Shown here piece by piece: positions 38,272 to 50,546 of a DNA stretch of 64,000 nt. Every line of letters begins with the position of its first letter. The stretch's first letter is position 1. The translations under genes and the position numbers were made by a program. The DNA comes from Polytrichum commune. Its lineage: Eukaryota > Streptophyta > Polytrichopsida > Polytrichales > Polytrichaceae. The notes under the pieces were generated by a model that saw nothing but the letters and a program-made list of their open reading frames with translations, had not been told where the DNA came from and made no database searches. The stretch is taken from positions 16,122,001 through 16,186,000 of the forward strand of contig OX485803.1 of the NCBI GenBank assembly GCA_950295325.1. The letters run 5' to 3'.

Positions 38272-38933
38272 GCCGTTTGCCGCCCTCCTCCTGGCATCAA
38301 GCTTCTCGTCTCCCGCCATAGCCACGAGCGGCCATAGCCAGAGCCAACGCCACAGGCAAGCGCTTGCGACGAGCTTCTCGTATAAGTCTCCGCTCGCGAG
38401 GTCGACGGTAGCGTTCTGTGTGCAGCTCTGTCCACAGTGCGCTTGCTCTTTGTTAGAGTTTCTTTGTATAGCATTGACATAGAGGCCGGCACAGGAGGCC
38501 TCGCAGTTCTTTATGGCCATTGTTTGTTGAAAAGTCTTAAGGAATTTGTCCGTTGAGGAACTTATTTTTTGTCGCGGCGGGAGAAGAGGCTTATTGGATC
38601 GGCTCAGCTGTCATTCGGGCGGAGGAGTCTCGCACATCGACGCCTAGAGGAGTTGTAGTAGTTGTGCATTCCTTGATTTGTTAGTTGTTTGTTTGTTTGT
38701 TTGTGTGTTTATGTGTTTGAGGACGTAAGTAGCTGTGCTTCTCTCTTCATCCCTGTGTCGATTGGTGGTGTGTCTGGATCTGAGGGAGGTCGCGCACGTA
38801 TCAATATTATATTGGCGAACTTGTGTTGCGTTCTGTGTTCGTGATTCCGCTTCTACCAGAGAACCGGAATTTGGCGCTTATATTTGTGCGGGGAATGTGA
38901 GAGGAGTTATAGTTCAATCGGGGGTAGGATACA
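38272..38933 (+). promoter_or_regulatory. TIMELESS promoter and 5' leader
   Basis: A GC- and CpG-rich stretch in otherwise AT-rich DNA leads to the start codon. Short frames on both strands (up to 110 codons) are explained by composition. Transcription probably starts within this interval; no TATA box was assigned. A GTTTGTTTGTTTGTTTGTGT run lies at 38684-38705. Confidence 0.5.
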
Positions 38934-41900
38934 ATGGATATGGAGCATCTATCAGCTGTGTGCACGGGCTTGGGTTGCGTACGGGAGGACGAGGAAGGCA
39001 ATGAAGTATATGTCAAGCACCCCGATTGTCTAGGTACGTGTAAGTATGAGAAACATGGGAACGTTTGGTTTCCAGTACTTAAAAGGGAAATTGTGGATAC
39101 ATTCAGAGATTGGTAATTTCTGTGCCGCGTTTAGAGAAGAGATTTTGCCGAGTCTATAGAAGACTTGATGATTTGAATCTCATTGCCACTTCTCGTTCAA
39201 TTGGTAGAATGGGTACAGTTTGGCAAGTATGTGACCCCGATTATCTGGGTACGTGCAAGTATGAGATAGATGGGACCATTTGGTTTCAAGTCCTCAAAGG
39301 GAAATCGCGGAAAATGAAGCTTAGGTTCAGTCAGAGATTGGTGAGATCTTTGCCGTCTTTAGAGAAGGGATTTTGCTGAAACCATATAAGTCTCGATGAT
39401 GTGAAGCTCATTGCCACATTTTCTTCAATTGGTAGAATGGCTCTATCTAGCTTGCTTGCCGGATTTGATCGGGGACTTGGAGTCTCATGTGTGTATTTTC
39501 GTTTGTGACAGTTAACTTGAAGAATCTGCAACGTTTCTTGAGGCGCGATGATCCAGAAAGCCGTGACATTTTCATGCAGCTGGGGAAATGGAACACAATT
39601 CGCCAGGATATTCTTCCCATTATTATATTTTATCGTGATCAGTTTGATATAGTCCTCAACGCTGGTGAGTGCTCTAATTCAGTGTTGGAAGCAGTTAGGC
39701 ACATTCTAAGTAATCGAGGCAAGTGAGAGAAAAGCGAATGGTTGTAGCGGTCTGGATTTCCGTGCATATTTGGACGCCATTGGGAGTTAGCGAAGACTAT
39801 TGAATCTGTAGAATCATGACGATGACGTAGGATGGGATTATTTCTCCCGCATTTTTTTACATATTGCGGTTTTCACTTGGGCAGATTATTGTTTTGTGAA
39901 TCACCTCCTCTACTCACGTTAAGTTCTGGATAAATTGCAGTAAAGGTCATGGTGTTCTTAACTATGCCTGTCGATCCTTCTTCGACAAGCATACCTCAAC
40001 AGCTCGAGTACTTGCGCAATTTCAAGGCAGCCGTACTTGAGGATGATGCGATTGGAGTGATCGTTTCTCACCTCCAAGATCCTCTGGAGCACATGGAGAG
40101 GTATTGCTATATCTATATTTGGCACACTTAATTCTCCATAATTGTGGGATCTTTCCTTTCTGCGTCAATTTGCCACACTATTCACTTGCAAACTGTGGAA
40201 TTGTATTAATGAAGAAATAGACATGGAGCTGGAAGCAAATCTGGGATGGATAAGCCGTGAGGAGATGTAGCAAGAGACCTAAAATTGACTAGTTTTCATA
40301 AAACTTGTCATGTGTTGATTGTGTTTATGAACTGCATCCCCAGCTTTCAACTTGTTGTAAGTTGAGAGTCTGTCGTGAAGACGAGCACTGCCATCTTCTG
40401 ACCTTGATATTCTCTCAAACCTGCATAACGTGCATGTGTTTTTCAGCGGAACACTATCAGATGTGGATGGGAAAATGTTTCAACTTGTTCTCACGTTGGT
40501 AAGAAATCTACTAGCCGTTGATGATGCCTTCTCTCCCTTGATTCGAGCTTCGACGTCATCTAATGCCCATGCAGCGTACTTCAAGGATGAACTTCTTGAG
40601 CGGTTATTCAAAGAGAATGTAATAGACTTGCTCCTTGCCCTCACACCACATGTAAGCGGTGAGCAACCCTTCTTGCGGCAAGATAACCTTCTTATACTGG
40701 AGATCTTCAACTACCTCTTTTCTGGTCAGCTGCCAGACATTATTGCATCCAGTGCAGATAAAACTCAGCAGGTATGCATGCAAGCTGCCATTACTCAAGA
40801 TTTGCACTTCAGTCTAAACAACCCATATTGATGCTATAGCAAATGACTCAATATTGAACATTCAGTGTCAGGCCTCATGATCTGTTAAGGGATTCAGGAG
40901 AGGACCAGCATGAGTATTATTGCTTGTGATGTTTTCACTTCACAGGTTTTGTACTCTGTTTAGATTCTAGTGATATTGTTAGTACCCTATGCATTTCGAA
41001 GGTGCTGGTTATGAAAAGCAGCTCATTTGTCTTTTTATCTGTGGCAGAAACCAAGTCCGGCAGTGTCAGCTCTTATGGATAGAGCTGTTAGACGTGGACG
41101 TGACTCTGTGGGTCCTCGTCATTCTAACTTCTGTGGTACTTCTGTCCGTGTGGAAAAGGTGTGTTCCCTTCCTAATTCTAGAATCTGTTGTATCACATGC
41201 TAGAGTCTGTTGATGCATTTCTACTGGTTGGAAGAATTTTTTCTCATTGTAACTGGGCGGACTTTGTAACTTAGGACCCAATTGATGGTTGTTTTATTGA
41301 TGATTTTTTTATTGATGACGTTCTTATATTTTCTATCAGGATGGGACCAAGACAGTATTGACACGGAACCCATACCAGTCACCTCTGGACGACTTGTACC
41401 AAAAGCCAGAGATTAAAAGGGGTCAAGTGAAGAAAGTTGCAAATGACATTCCATTACAAATTCCTTCGAATTCTACAGTTTGTAGGCTACTGAAGGGCTT
41501 GGCTGACCAATTTTTAGAGAGCAGTTACAATTGTAAGCATATTCCATAACCAATGGCTCAATGCTGTCAATCTAATACCTCTTGGTGGATGTGGAGTCCC
41601 ATGTAATTGGTGCACCTTAGTGCAACTTGCCTGCTGAATTCCATGCAGTCAATGGGATGGCATGGCTGATTGTTCATTGTGAGCAGTATATGCAAATAAA
41701 TGATGCATTGTTATTGACAATGCATGGCTTTGTAGAATGTGAAAGCACTTTGCTTGGCAGCCTGTGGTACTGTAGTGTGAGGTGATTTGTTTGTGATTTG
41801 GATTAGTGTTAGGGATTATTATGACAATTATAAGCAGGGTGAAACAAAAACTGTTTGACTGATTTATGTGTGTATTTTCAGTGTTAATGCAGTCAGTGAA

Positions 41901-44900
41901 AGATGACATCCGAAGTGAGCGCAACAATGTGCAATCACATGATATGGTGATGTTCTTTGCAGTAGCATACTTTTTTACTGGATATCAGCGGTGTCTTCTA
42001 ATGAGAAACAAGGTACATGATCCCACATCTACAACTATTCTGAAGGTTTTGTGAACATTGAAATGAAGCTGAAGGTGGTGTATACAATTGTCTTTGTCAG
42101 ATTGCTGTTTTGAGCCTGGACTGTACATCCCTTTCTTGTGCAGACTACACAGCCAAGTGGAGAGAGTCCACATGAGATTCGAGATAAGGAAGCAACATTC
42201 CAAGGTCGTTGTGGTTGTATTGCGTCCACCATGGATGAAGATATGTTCATTCTTGTAACTGCAAAATGGCAAAGCTTTGTAGAAATTGCAAAACATGACA
42301 ATGATTGGTTTCCTCCAACAAGTGCAGGCCTTTTGCTAAAGGAAATGGTACTTGAATCTCCACTACTTGCTTATCAACCGTAATCTTATGTTCTGTTTGC
42401 TGTTGTTGATTATGCTCAACCAATTTGTTGTATGTACATCTATTCACCCATAAGTCAGGAAATAAGTATTGCATGTTTATGTTCAAGATTGACCCAAATG
42501 GCAAGATGTTGTCTGCAATCCCAGTTGTTGGATCAGTTCTTATGGTTTTCTTGCCCCTGATGGCTGGCAGATTCATATGCTAGACTATATTCTCAAGGTA
42601 GCAGACCGTGATACAAGTGAGGGACAAAAAGAAGTTCGAGTTGCACGCATTTTATTGTACAAAGTATTCTATGACCAGACTGAAAATGGTGTCTTGCCAT
42701 TTATTTTCCGACTTATAAAAAACTTTGATGTGCAAAAGCAGCCCCGCAGGCATGCTCCTCTAGCCCTCTCTAATCCTCTTGATGTATATACAATTAAATT
42801 GGTCAATGAGAAATTTGGGCTTGGAAATATGGATTTGTGAATACACAACATCCTTTTCACATGTTCGCGCAATATTTGTGACCTAGTTGTAAAAAAAATG
42901 CATTCTTGATCATGTTTGCTTTCTTCAATTTTGGCCCTATGTGGCTGCACCTCTTACCATTTATGATTGGGATCATGGATGCGTACAATTGATGTCTTTT
43001 TCTTTCTTACATGCACCTTTTTTAGTTCTTTCTGTGAGCCTGAGTTCCATGAAAATGCATGAGAGCTAGAGTTGAGTAGGTCGTGTGCTAAGATGGCTAT
43101 TGGCATGTGCTTGTGCAGCCAATTGGCAGGTCTAATAGAGACTACACATATTGTCCTCCGGCTCCTTGATTCTATAACAAAAGAAGATGGGGCTTTAAGG
43201 GTGAGTCACCAGCTTCCTCTGATTGTTCCAATCTTCTTCAAAGAGTGGATACTGTTGGTTTTGTTTTGATGCTTCATGTTTGCTTACAATGCAACTCACT
43301 ATGGAGGTTTCTTTCTTCAGGTTAAGAAGAAGGCCCGAAATATCAAGAAGAAAGGATCACATGATGTGCAGAAACAAAGTGCCCAATCACGCAATATTGC
43401 TGGACAAGTTCAAGAGCAATCCTCTTCTGTTGCGAAGAATCCAGATTCACTTCCTCAGGCACACAATGAATCTGACTCAAGTGCTTCTGAGATCTTGGAA
43501 TCAAATACTGCCAATACTGTAGATGCTGATGTTGTTCCTATGATAATATCTTCAAGTCGTGGAGAAGAAGCAGATGGAGGCTCAGAGCAGCCAGCAGTGA
43601 CTCTTAAGATGCCTCCCTTAGAGGGGACACCAGGGAATATTGATGATACTGAAGAATTTCTGGCAGTTGTGCATGTGGAGCCTGCTATGAATGAAGGAGA
43701 GGAGATAGAAGAGAAGATTCAGAGGGTCCCAGATGAACAAGTTGATGAAGAGGTTCCAAATGAGAGTGAGGAGGATGACAGTGAGATGGATAGTGAAGGA
43801 GAGGATATTAATACTAAAGAAGAGATGCTGGATGTACTGAAGTGTGTACAGATGTTTGCTGACAATACTGTCCTGCATAACTACTGTTGGTTGCTCAAGA
43901 ATTATGTACACAATACACCGGCCACAAACTATTACATCATTCGGATGCTTCAGCGAATTTGTCAAGACTGCATGATGGAGCCCATGTTATATCAGGTGAT
44001 CTTTCTTACTGTATAATACGAGCCTCAATGAATGTCTGTTGGTCGCTCTATGTCATGTTGGTTATCTTAGGAAGTTTCTCTTATTCTATGAGACTCTATC
44101 CTGTTTGCCTTGTAACCCTTCTGCAGGTTATGTTCAACTACCTTCATGAAATTCTGTCTCAGAACAACTCTGCTGAGCTTGTTTCCTTGTGTTACAGCTC
44201 TCCATACTGCAAACTTTCTATGAGATCCTTTCAAATCGCAGCATCAGTAATTCTGAGCAACATCAATTTGCAGTTGCATTTCTGACAAAACTTGTCCGCC
44301 ACCTCTTTCAAAAATTGAAAAAGTCACCCATGCTATTTGTGGAGATTCTTTTCTGGAAATCAAAACAAGATTGTCACTGCATATCAGCTGACTACATGAT
44401 CCATGGCCGTCGGAAAGCAGTCAATGGAAAAAATGAATTTGCTGGTCGGCCAGTAAATGTTATGGATCGTAGAGAACTCTTGAACAGTTTGCGAGATGAT
44501 GATGATGATGAGTTGGACAATGCTGCCAATGAAGGTGGTGATGCAGATCTCAATGGAAATCAGAGCAGGTTTGTTTATGTTTTGTATGTTGTTTTGTTGA
44601 TTTGTTTGCAAGTCTTTACGATGATAATTTGGAAGATGGAGATTGCAAGTATTGCAGACTTTAGCTAGAGCTGGGATGCAGAATTATAATGACTGTCTTC
44701 TTCAGGGATGTGGGAGTGAGTTCTGGAGACAAGGGCAAAGTGAGAAGACATAAGGTTATGAAGAAAGGCCCTTTCAGCGATTTTCAAGAAGACTTGATAA
44801 AGGAATTATTTGATAAGTAAGTTCAGTCACTGTACTTGTAGTCCATATTCCTGTCAACAACTACTTATTTGTAATTGAGCTCCTTCCTGAGAGAGAATAT

Positions 44901-47655
44901 AGTCCTGCCTTGAAGAATAGTGCACGGCTTGTCCTTACTTCTAGGCAATGATAGACTGTGATCAATGCAAGTGGTTTAAACTCTTTGTACTTCAAACCAA
45001 CAGCAAACCAATGTCCTTTCTTTAATATACTCTTATTACAGGCACAAAGAGAATCGGAGCTGTTTGAAGCTAATTGCACAAGGGTTGTTCGATGCTGGGG
45101 CTGTCCAAGATTCTGGTGACCCGTTTACACCAGCACAAGTGGGTCGGGCACTAAAGCGTTTGAGCCTTGAGAGGGTAAAGAAGAAAACTGTCTCAAATCT
45201 TGCTCAACATCTTCGAAGTGATGATGATAGTGAAGGAGAGGTTGACGGTGATGATATGAATGGTGGGGATGGAAAATCCAGTGATGCAGAGAGGGCTGAT
45301 GGTCACAATGAAGGAGAAGCTGGTGCTGAGCCCCAGGATGATAACCAGGACAGTGGTGATATTGATATCCTTTTTAATGGCAAGGAGGCAGAAATTAAGA
45401 AAATGTTTTCTGCAAGGCTGGGTCCCAAGAAGAGAAACAGGCTTTTGGAGAGCCTAGATGAGGACAGCGACAACGAGGATGTGAGGGGGAGTGGTGATAC
45501 TGATGGTGGAAATGGAAGCTTGGAAGGTTCCAGGAAGACGAGTACTAAGAAGTCTTTGGAGCCAAAGAAAAGGAAAGGTGGAGATTCAAACATGAATGGT
45601 GGACAGGATGTGCCAAAGAGGAGACGTAAAAGTGGGCTCTTTAGTGAAGAACAAGATCATGAGCTTCAGTCACTATTTGAAAAGTAAGTCTCCTTATCAA
45701 GATTTTTGCCTCGAACCAAAACACTGAAGGGATATGTTTATTGTGCAGTATTCATTGAGATCATTTTGGGGTAGGCTTTCGTGTTTGTTAAACATCTTTC
45801 AGTACAGTATGTTATAGCAGTAGTCCTGGGTAGTTTCTTATTTCCATGTCCTTGTTGCAGGTACAAGGGGATGACAAGATTTAAGCACCTGATTTCCCAT
45901 GACCTCGAAGGAGTTTTCACACCTACACAGATTGGTCGCAGACTACAGCAGTTGGGCTGCGTTCAGCCTAGGAAGAGAAGGTCAATTCTGGCCGATATGT
46001 CAGATGACCAGGAGGAAATTCACCAATATAAATCTAGTACTGATGATGACCATAGATCTGAAACTGAAAAAGTCAGTAACGACTCTGATGAAATACTTGG
46101 GATTTTGAAGATGAACATCTTGCCTGCATCTGACAGTGGTTTCAAAGCCTCCTGGGGCTCTTCAGCGCGCAAAAGTGTTCAGAAGAAATTGGAGGCAGGA
46201 AACATCAAACCTAATAGTAAGAAACCTGATTCAACTATTCCCAATGAAAAAGAGAGTGTATTATCTCAAGAATCTGGGAGTGATGATGACCTCCCTATTG
46301 CTCAGCACATGTCAGTGAAGAGGATCTTTGGAAGGAGGATCACCAGACCAGAACCTGAGCAAAAAACCAGGATTAAAGACGGGTTTGAGTCTAGAGAATC
46401 TGATAGTGATGATGATGAACCCATTGTACATAAAATGTCTATGAAGAAGACACCTAAGAGGAAAGAGGGGGTGCAACAAGAGCAAGTGAAAATTGTGTCT
46501 GGGATTGTGAATATTGAGGGTGAACAATCCGTCCAGAAATCTCCGAAGAGGACATACGAAAGGAAACAAAAATCTAAGTTGGATCAGCAGCACATGGAGA
46601 AAGATACTTGGGGTGACTCTGATACAGGTAACATATTTGTTGCCCTTTTTTAACATATCCTTTTTGGTCAAAATTATGTTTTGGAAGAACTAACTGATAG
46701 GTCTTGCCCTTCAAATTGGCTGGGGTACATAGGTTTCTTGTCAGTCCCACATCACAACCATAATTGTGGGTTCAATTTTGTGAATAATTGGTGCTTCAAT
46801 TATTCAATAACTGTGTCTGAAATATTTTCATCTATTTTTTTCAATCTATATATCTTTTTCCGATTGAGAAATAGGTGTAAGAACTACTCGTTCTTTAAAC
46901 TGCAACTTCCTTTGAAATTGGACTATGAGGTCTTGTCTCCAACGTTGTAGTTTGACAGTTCAGGTCCCGAGCTAGACTATTGACATGTATTGATCTTTTG
47001 GGTCTTTTGTTTGGTACACCTTCCTCCAAAGCCAGGAGTCTAAAGATTCTAACTCTAATGTTTACAATGTTTGCAGATGCATCAGACATTGATGATATGA
47101 ATGTGCCTGGGGTTTTGGTGAAGAGGCCTGCAAAAGATGATCTTGCACTGGTGCTACAGGAAGTCCAGGCTTTTGACTTACAGACAAAAACTAAGAAGAG
47201 AAGACTTGAAAGAAAACACACCTCAACTGTTCGAGAGGTATCGACCCTTACGCAAGTTTGGTGTTTTTATTATTTCAAATTGGTTTGTCATTGTAGTAAT
47301 CCCTTTTCTCTGTATTTCTTTGCAAATTAGTGAGACAAGTATACCCAAGAATCCTGTGGACTGTGTATATAAAACAGACCAAGTAAGACTGTGGACGGGA
47401 TCTGTTTTATATATTTTCTCACATTTGCTAAAATATTACATAAAGCGCATATGTGCCCTGGAGATATGGATGTTATTAGTTTTGATGCTGAGATGCAATA
47501 TTTTTTTGCAGGTGGATGAGGACAGTGATAGGTTGGTCACAGATGCTTTGCAACAGGATCCAGATAGTGTCCATGATGAAAGGAAGGCACCAAAACTGCA
47601 CAAGGGTTCAAGGAACATGCTGCTCAATGCCATGGATTCAGATGAGGATGAGTGA
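38934..47655 (+). CDS. TIM: TIMELESS/Tof1 replication-fork protection protein
   Basis: Seventeen coding exons join in consistent phase to 1502 residues: 38934-39033, 39512-39664, 39941-40100, 40447-40771, 41048-41158, 41340-41532, 41882-42012, 42144-42347, 42571-42749, 43119-43200, 43321-43995, 44198-44568, 44706-44816, 45042-45683, 45861-46627, 47077-47237, 47512-47655. With TIPIN, family members stabilise stalled forks in the nucleus. The N-terminal TIMELESS domain is unmistakable: HLSAVCTGLGCVREDEEGNE, NLKNLQRFLRRDDPESRD, VKVMVFLTMPVDPSS, RQDNLLILEIFNYLFSGQ, MLDYILKVADRD and RILLYKVFYDQTENG. A long acidic insert (about residues 580-715) precedes a second conserved block (LHNYCWLLKNYVHNTPATNY). 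Two SANT-like repeats follow, near residues 905-990 and 1128-1190. The tail is Lys/Arg- and Asp/Glu-rich, as expected for nuclear targeting, and ends NAMDSDEDE. The 1502 residues exceed the roughly 1140 I recall for Arabidopsis, owing to the acidic inserts. Intron 9 uses a GC donor. Confidence 0.92.
39019..39448 (+). repeat. Tandem duplication of exon 1 end and intron 1 start (TIMELESS)
   Basis: The exon 1 end and donor (ACCCCGATTGTCTAGGTACG at 39019) is repeated 215 bp downstream as ACCCCGATTATCTGGGTACG. The copies run in parallel through GAGAAGRGATTTTGC and CAATTGGTAGAATGG. The second GTACGTGCAAG is also a plausible donor. The whole 430 bp lies between exons 1 and 2. Confidence 0.9.
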
Positions 47656-48839
47656 TTTCAATCCATTCAGCAACTCGCACTGAAGGTCTGAGTGCTCTGG
47701 ACCCACTTGGGGAACTTGGACGGTGTCAGAGCATATTTTAGAGCCCCCCCTGGTCCCATTTTCGTGAAGGCAGTGGCGTCTAAGCATATGGATCCTGTAT
47801 GTATGTATTATCAATTTTGGAGGGAGAAGATTACGCTTATTGCCAAGGAGCTTGTTGCCAAAAGTCAGCAACATGTTTGGAAGTAAGCGTCTTTTATTGC
47901 ATTGGGCAGAAGTCTGCCCCACTGTGGGGAGACAGTTCAATCCAAATGAGTAGAAGAAAAATTAGATGGATGCCTCAGGTCTTATGATTTTGTATAGAAC
48001 TCTTTATGTACATAAAGTTAGGTCTGCCAATTTATACCTGACTCTTTACGAAAAACTCTTTTGAAAGTTTTTTGTAAGAAAAGACCAATCCATGGAAGTT
48101 GTGAATCACTATGTTGAAAGGAGTGGAGCGGATGCTTTTGTTGTTTATGAATGGGTACATTTATCAAGGTGAACCTCTATATGCACTCAAAACTTTCAGT
48201 CTTTGAATGAAAGAGGAATGTACATATGACTGATGTATTACCTTAGAATTACTTCTTGACTCCTTGGACATCTAAGAAATTGTACAGTAGATGAAACCCA
48301 TCAGGTAGCTGGTTAAAAGCAATACCACCATGCCAAAGTTTTGCATATTGGAACTTATTAGTAGATGTAATATTTCCAAGTCAGTGTAATGAAATGAAAA
48401 AATAATGGTTTTAAAGTCCGGGAAGCCGAAAAGGCTAATGGGACTGAAAGTACATGAGGATGGTCTCAAACCACCTAATCCTGTAGAGTTGATTGTGGTA
48501 GCCTTTGTGAGATGGAGGCTAATGTCAACTTGATTGTCTAATTGACAGAAATACTTGGGGTCACATTCATTGAAAGAAAGACTTGCAATACACATGATTT
48601 AGCCCACCCCTAGTTGGTTCAATATTAACTTTGAAGCCCAATTTGATTTTAGAGATCAATGGGCTATTAAAATGAGCCTTTGGAGTGATGTAATGACCCA
48701 CCTAAAGGCCAGCATGAATTCCAAATCAAGTAGATGAACTTAAGTACCAGTAAATCCCATAATCTACAAAGTACATGATGGATGTTGTATACACTACAAA
48801 TTGAAAGGTGTCTTGATTCCATTTTTTATGTTGTTCCAT
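47656..48839. other. TIMELESS 3' UTR and intergenic DNA
   Basis: The 3' UTR probably covers the first few hundred bases, where sequence remains non-repetitive. No clear polyadenylation signal was assigned. The rest is intergenic without recognised content. Confidence 0.4.
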
Positions 48840-49420
48840 GTTGCTAAATGAGGAGCAAGCCTACGAAGACTTCTAAACAAGCTTTAAGATTTTTCTAGCT
48901 TTGGAGTCAACTTATCTAAGACTAAAATCATGATGTTTGGCCACAACAAGAGGAAATTCAACCAAGAGGCATTTTACCTAGACAAGGACCCAATTGAGGT
49001 ATCCCATGAATACAAATATCTTGAAATTTGATTTTTATTCACATGGTTATTTTAAGCCATCTAGTAAAAGGCAAAGAATCGCATGTATGAAAGCCTTGAC
49101 GGGCACTTTACAAAAAGAAGTAATAGTCGGAGTCATGTATTGGGAACCCAAATTCCATCTATTCAAGGCTCTCGTGCTTCTTACTTTCACATATGGTACT
49201 AAAAATTGGGGAGGTGACTCCAAAATCTCATTGGGAGGTTTTCCAGAAGGGCATGAAGATGCATATGATCTCACGTCAAAGTGCATTCTTTCACTCCCTA
49301 TTATATTTTGTTGATAAAATTTAGAGAACTTCCCATATAATTATATAATAAGCTCAAGCTTACTATGAGCTTTCAACAACAACATGCCCACCTATCCCTT
49401 CTTGGTTAGTTTGTATAACA
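48840..49420 (+). pseudogene. LINE reverse-transcriptase fragment
   Basis: Collinear with 63118-63680 in the LINE pseudogene at the window end. Both encode, in broken frames, phrases such as LSKTKIMMFGHNKR, EYKYLEI, KALTGTLQKE, LFKALVLLTFTYGT and a later HEDAYDLTSKC frame. These match the region after the YADD box of non-LTR reverse transcriptases. Stops and frameshifts are frequent. It is truncated at both ends and no RNase H part is present. Confidence 0.7.
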
Positions 49421-49589
49421 ACTCGCTTTCTATTAGGCATTAGGACAACAATTAATGTGGACTATGCTAATTTTCTATCATTGTCGTTGAGCTCCAAACG
49501 TACTTGTTATTTCAAAAATATATCATGGATTGTTTTCCACGTGGAGCAGTGGTGCTCAAAGTGTTTGTCATAGATGTTTCTACCTTACT

Positions 49590-50546
49590 CTATTCTTTTG
49601 CATTTGTTTCAATTGTGTTTTCTCTTCCTTGGGTACCATGAAAGCTAAGAAATATAGCGGCTATCTCTGATCTTGTAATTTTAGAATTTTCAAGATCAAC
49701 TAGAGGGATCATTTTTGGATTGTTTTCAACGCTATTATTGTCTAAAGGTATAATTCCATCATGTGTTGGTTTGTTTGGATCTTTCCCAATAACGGATGAA
49801 ATTGTTTCCGAACTTGAATTTGTGTTGTCGATTGTACACATGCCTACAACCTCGTTTGTTCTTTGAATTTTTCCTGTAGGAACACATGGGCATATTTCTC
49901 CGTCTTTATCATTCTTCATCTGCATAAGAGCAACGGCCATGTGGATGTCATTCAAAGGCACACGAGGGTCACCCTTGTCTTCTAGACACAACTGAACATG
50001 ATGTATTTGTTGGAGGGTCATATCAAACTTGCATTCCAATGCACAACCCAAGGAACACAAATTTTTAGGTTCACGATCCGGGGTGCGAGTTGAGCGTCCA
50101 CACCACTTACAAATTTCTCTATCCACCTCATTGTTAAATCTCCCCATTTTTCTCCTCTCGTGAGACAATTTGTCTCCAACTAATGTGATTGCTCGGTTGC
50201 CATTGTATTTATAATCACGCACATTTGCAACAATGTACTCAAGAGCATCATAGTTGTTGCTATTGTTGTCGTTGTTGCCTAACTTTGGGATGTCATCAAT
50301 GTTTATCGAGTTTCGTTCAGTGACTTTGCGCACTTGTAATTTCTTGTGCTGAAAGTGTGTTCTTCCACCCTCAAACATTTGTTTGCACAAATGCCCTTCT
50401 TCACATTGAACACAAAAATATGGTCTAAAATGTTTTGACCCTCCACATACACAAGTTCCATTCTTGCCTTCTTTGTCATCATTGTCGAAATACTTGCTTG
50501 TAAGAAAAGGAATGACCCATGTTGGGAGGTCTTCAAAATTGGCCAT
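49590..50546 (-). CDS. PLATZ family zinc-binding protein, intronless
   Basis: A single open frame of 318 residues starting at ATG 50546-50544 (context AAAATGG); an upstream TTG in frame is not a plausible start. PLATZ proteins are plant-specific, nuclear, zinc-dependent binders of A/T-rich DNA. Support: LPTWVIPFLTSKYF at the N-terminus, then FCVQC (Cys45, Cys48), HLC (Cys54), H64-x2-H67 and KLQVRKV. The second cluster is Cys146-x2-Cys149-x14-Cys164-x3-Cys168 in CKWCGRS...LCSLGCALEC. The first cluster is imperfect: the Cys expected after Cys54-x2 is Met57, and the first Cys/His pair is displaced. An Asn-rich insert (residues 90-98) and a tail of about 150 residues of unknown function make it longer than the usual 200-260. 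PLATZ genes normally have introns, so this may be a retrocopy. It stays fully open and could be functional. Confidence 0.78.
   Translation of the reverse strand: MANFEDLPTWVIPFLTSKYFDNDDKEGKNGTCVCGGSKHFRPYFCVQCEEGHLCKQMFEGGRTHFQHKKLQVRKVTERNSINIDDIPKLGNNDNNSNNYDALEYIVANVRDYKYNGNRAITLVGDKLSHERRKMGRFNNEVDREICKWCGRSTRTPDREPKNLCSLGCALECKFDMTLQQIHHVQLCLEDKGDPRVPLNDIHMAVALMQMKNDKDGEICPCVPTGKIQRTNEVVGMCTIDNTNSSSETISSVIGKDPNKPTHDGIIPLDNNSVENNPKMIPLVDLENSKITRSEIAAIFLSFHGTQGRENTIETNAKE

Noticed and set aside
45303-45593. 96-codon minus-strand frame and similar ones within TIMELESS
   Set aside because: They are shadows of acidic, low-complexity coding sequence in exons 14 and 15.
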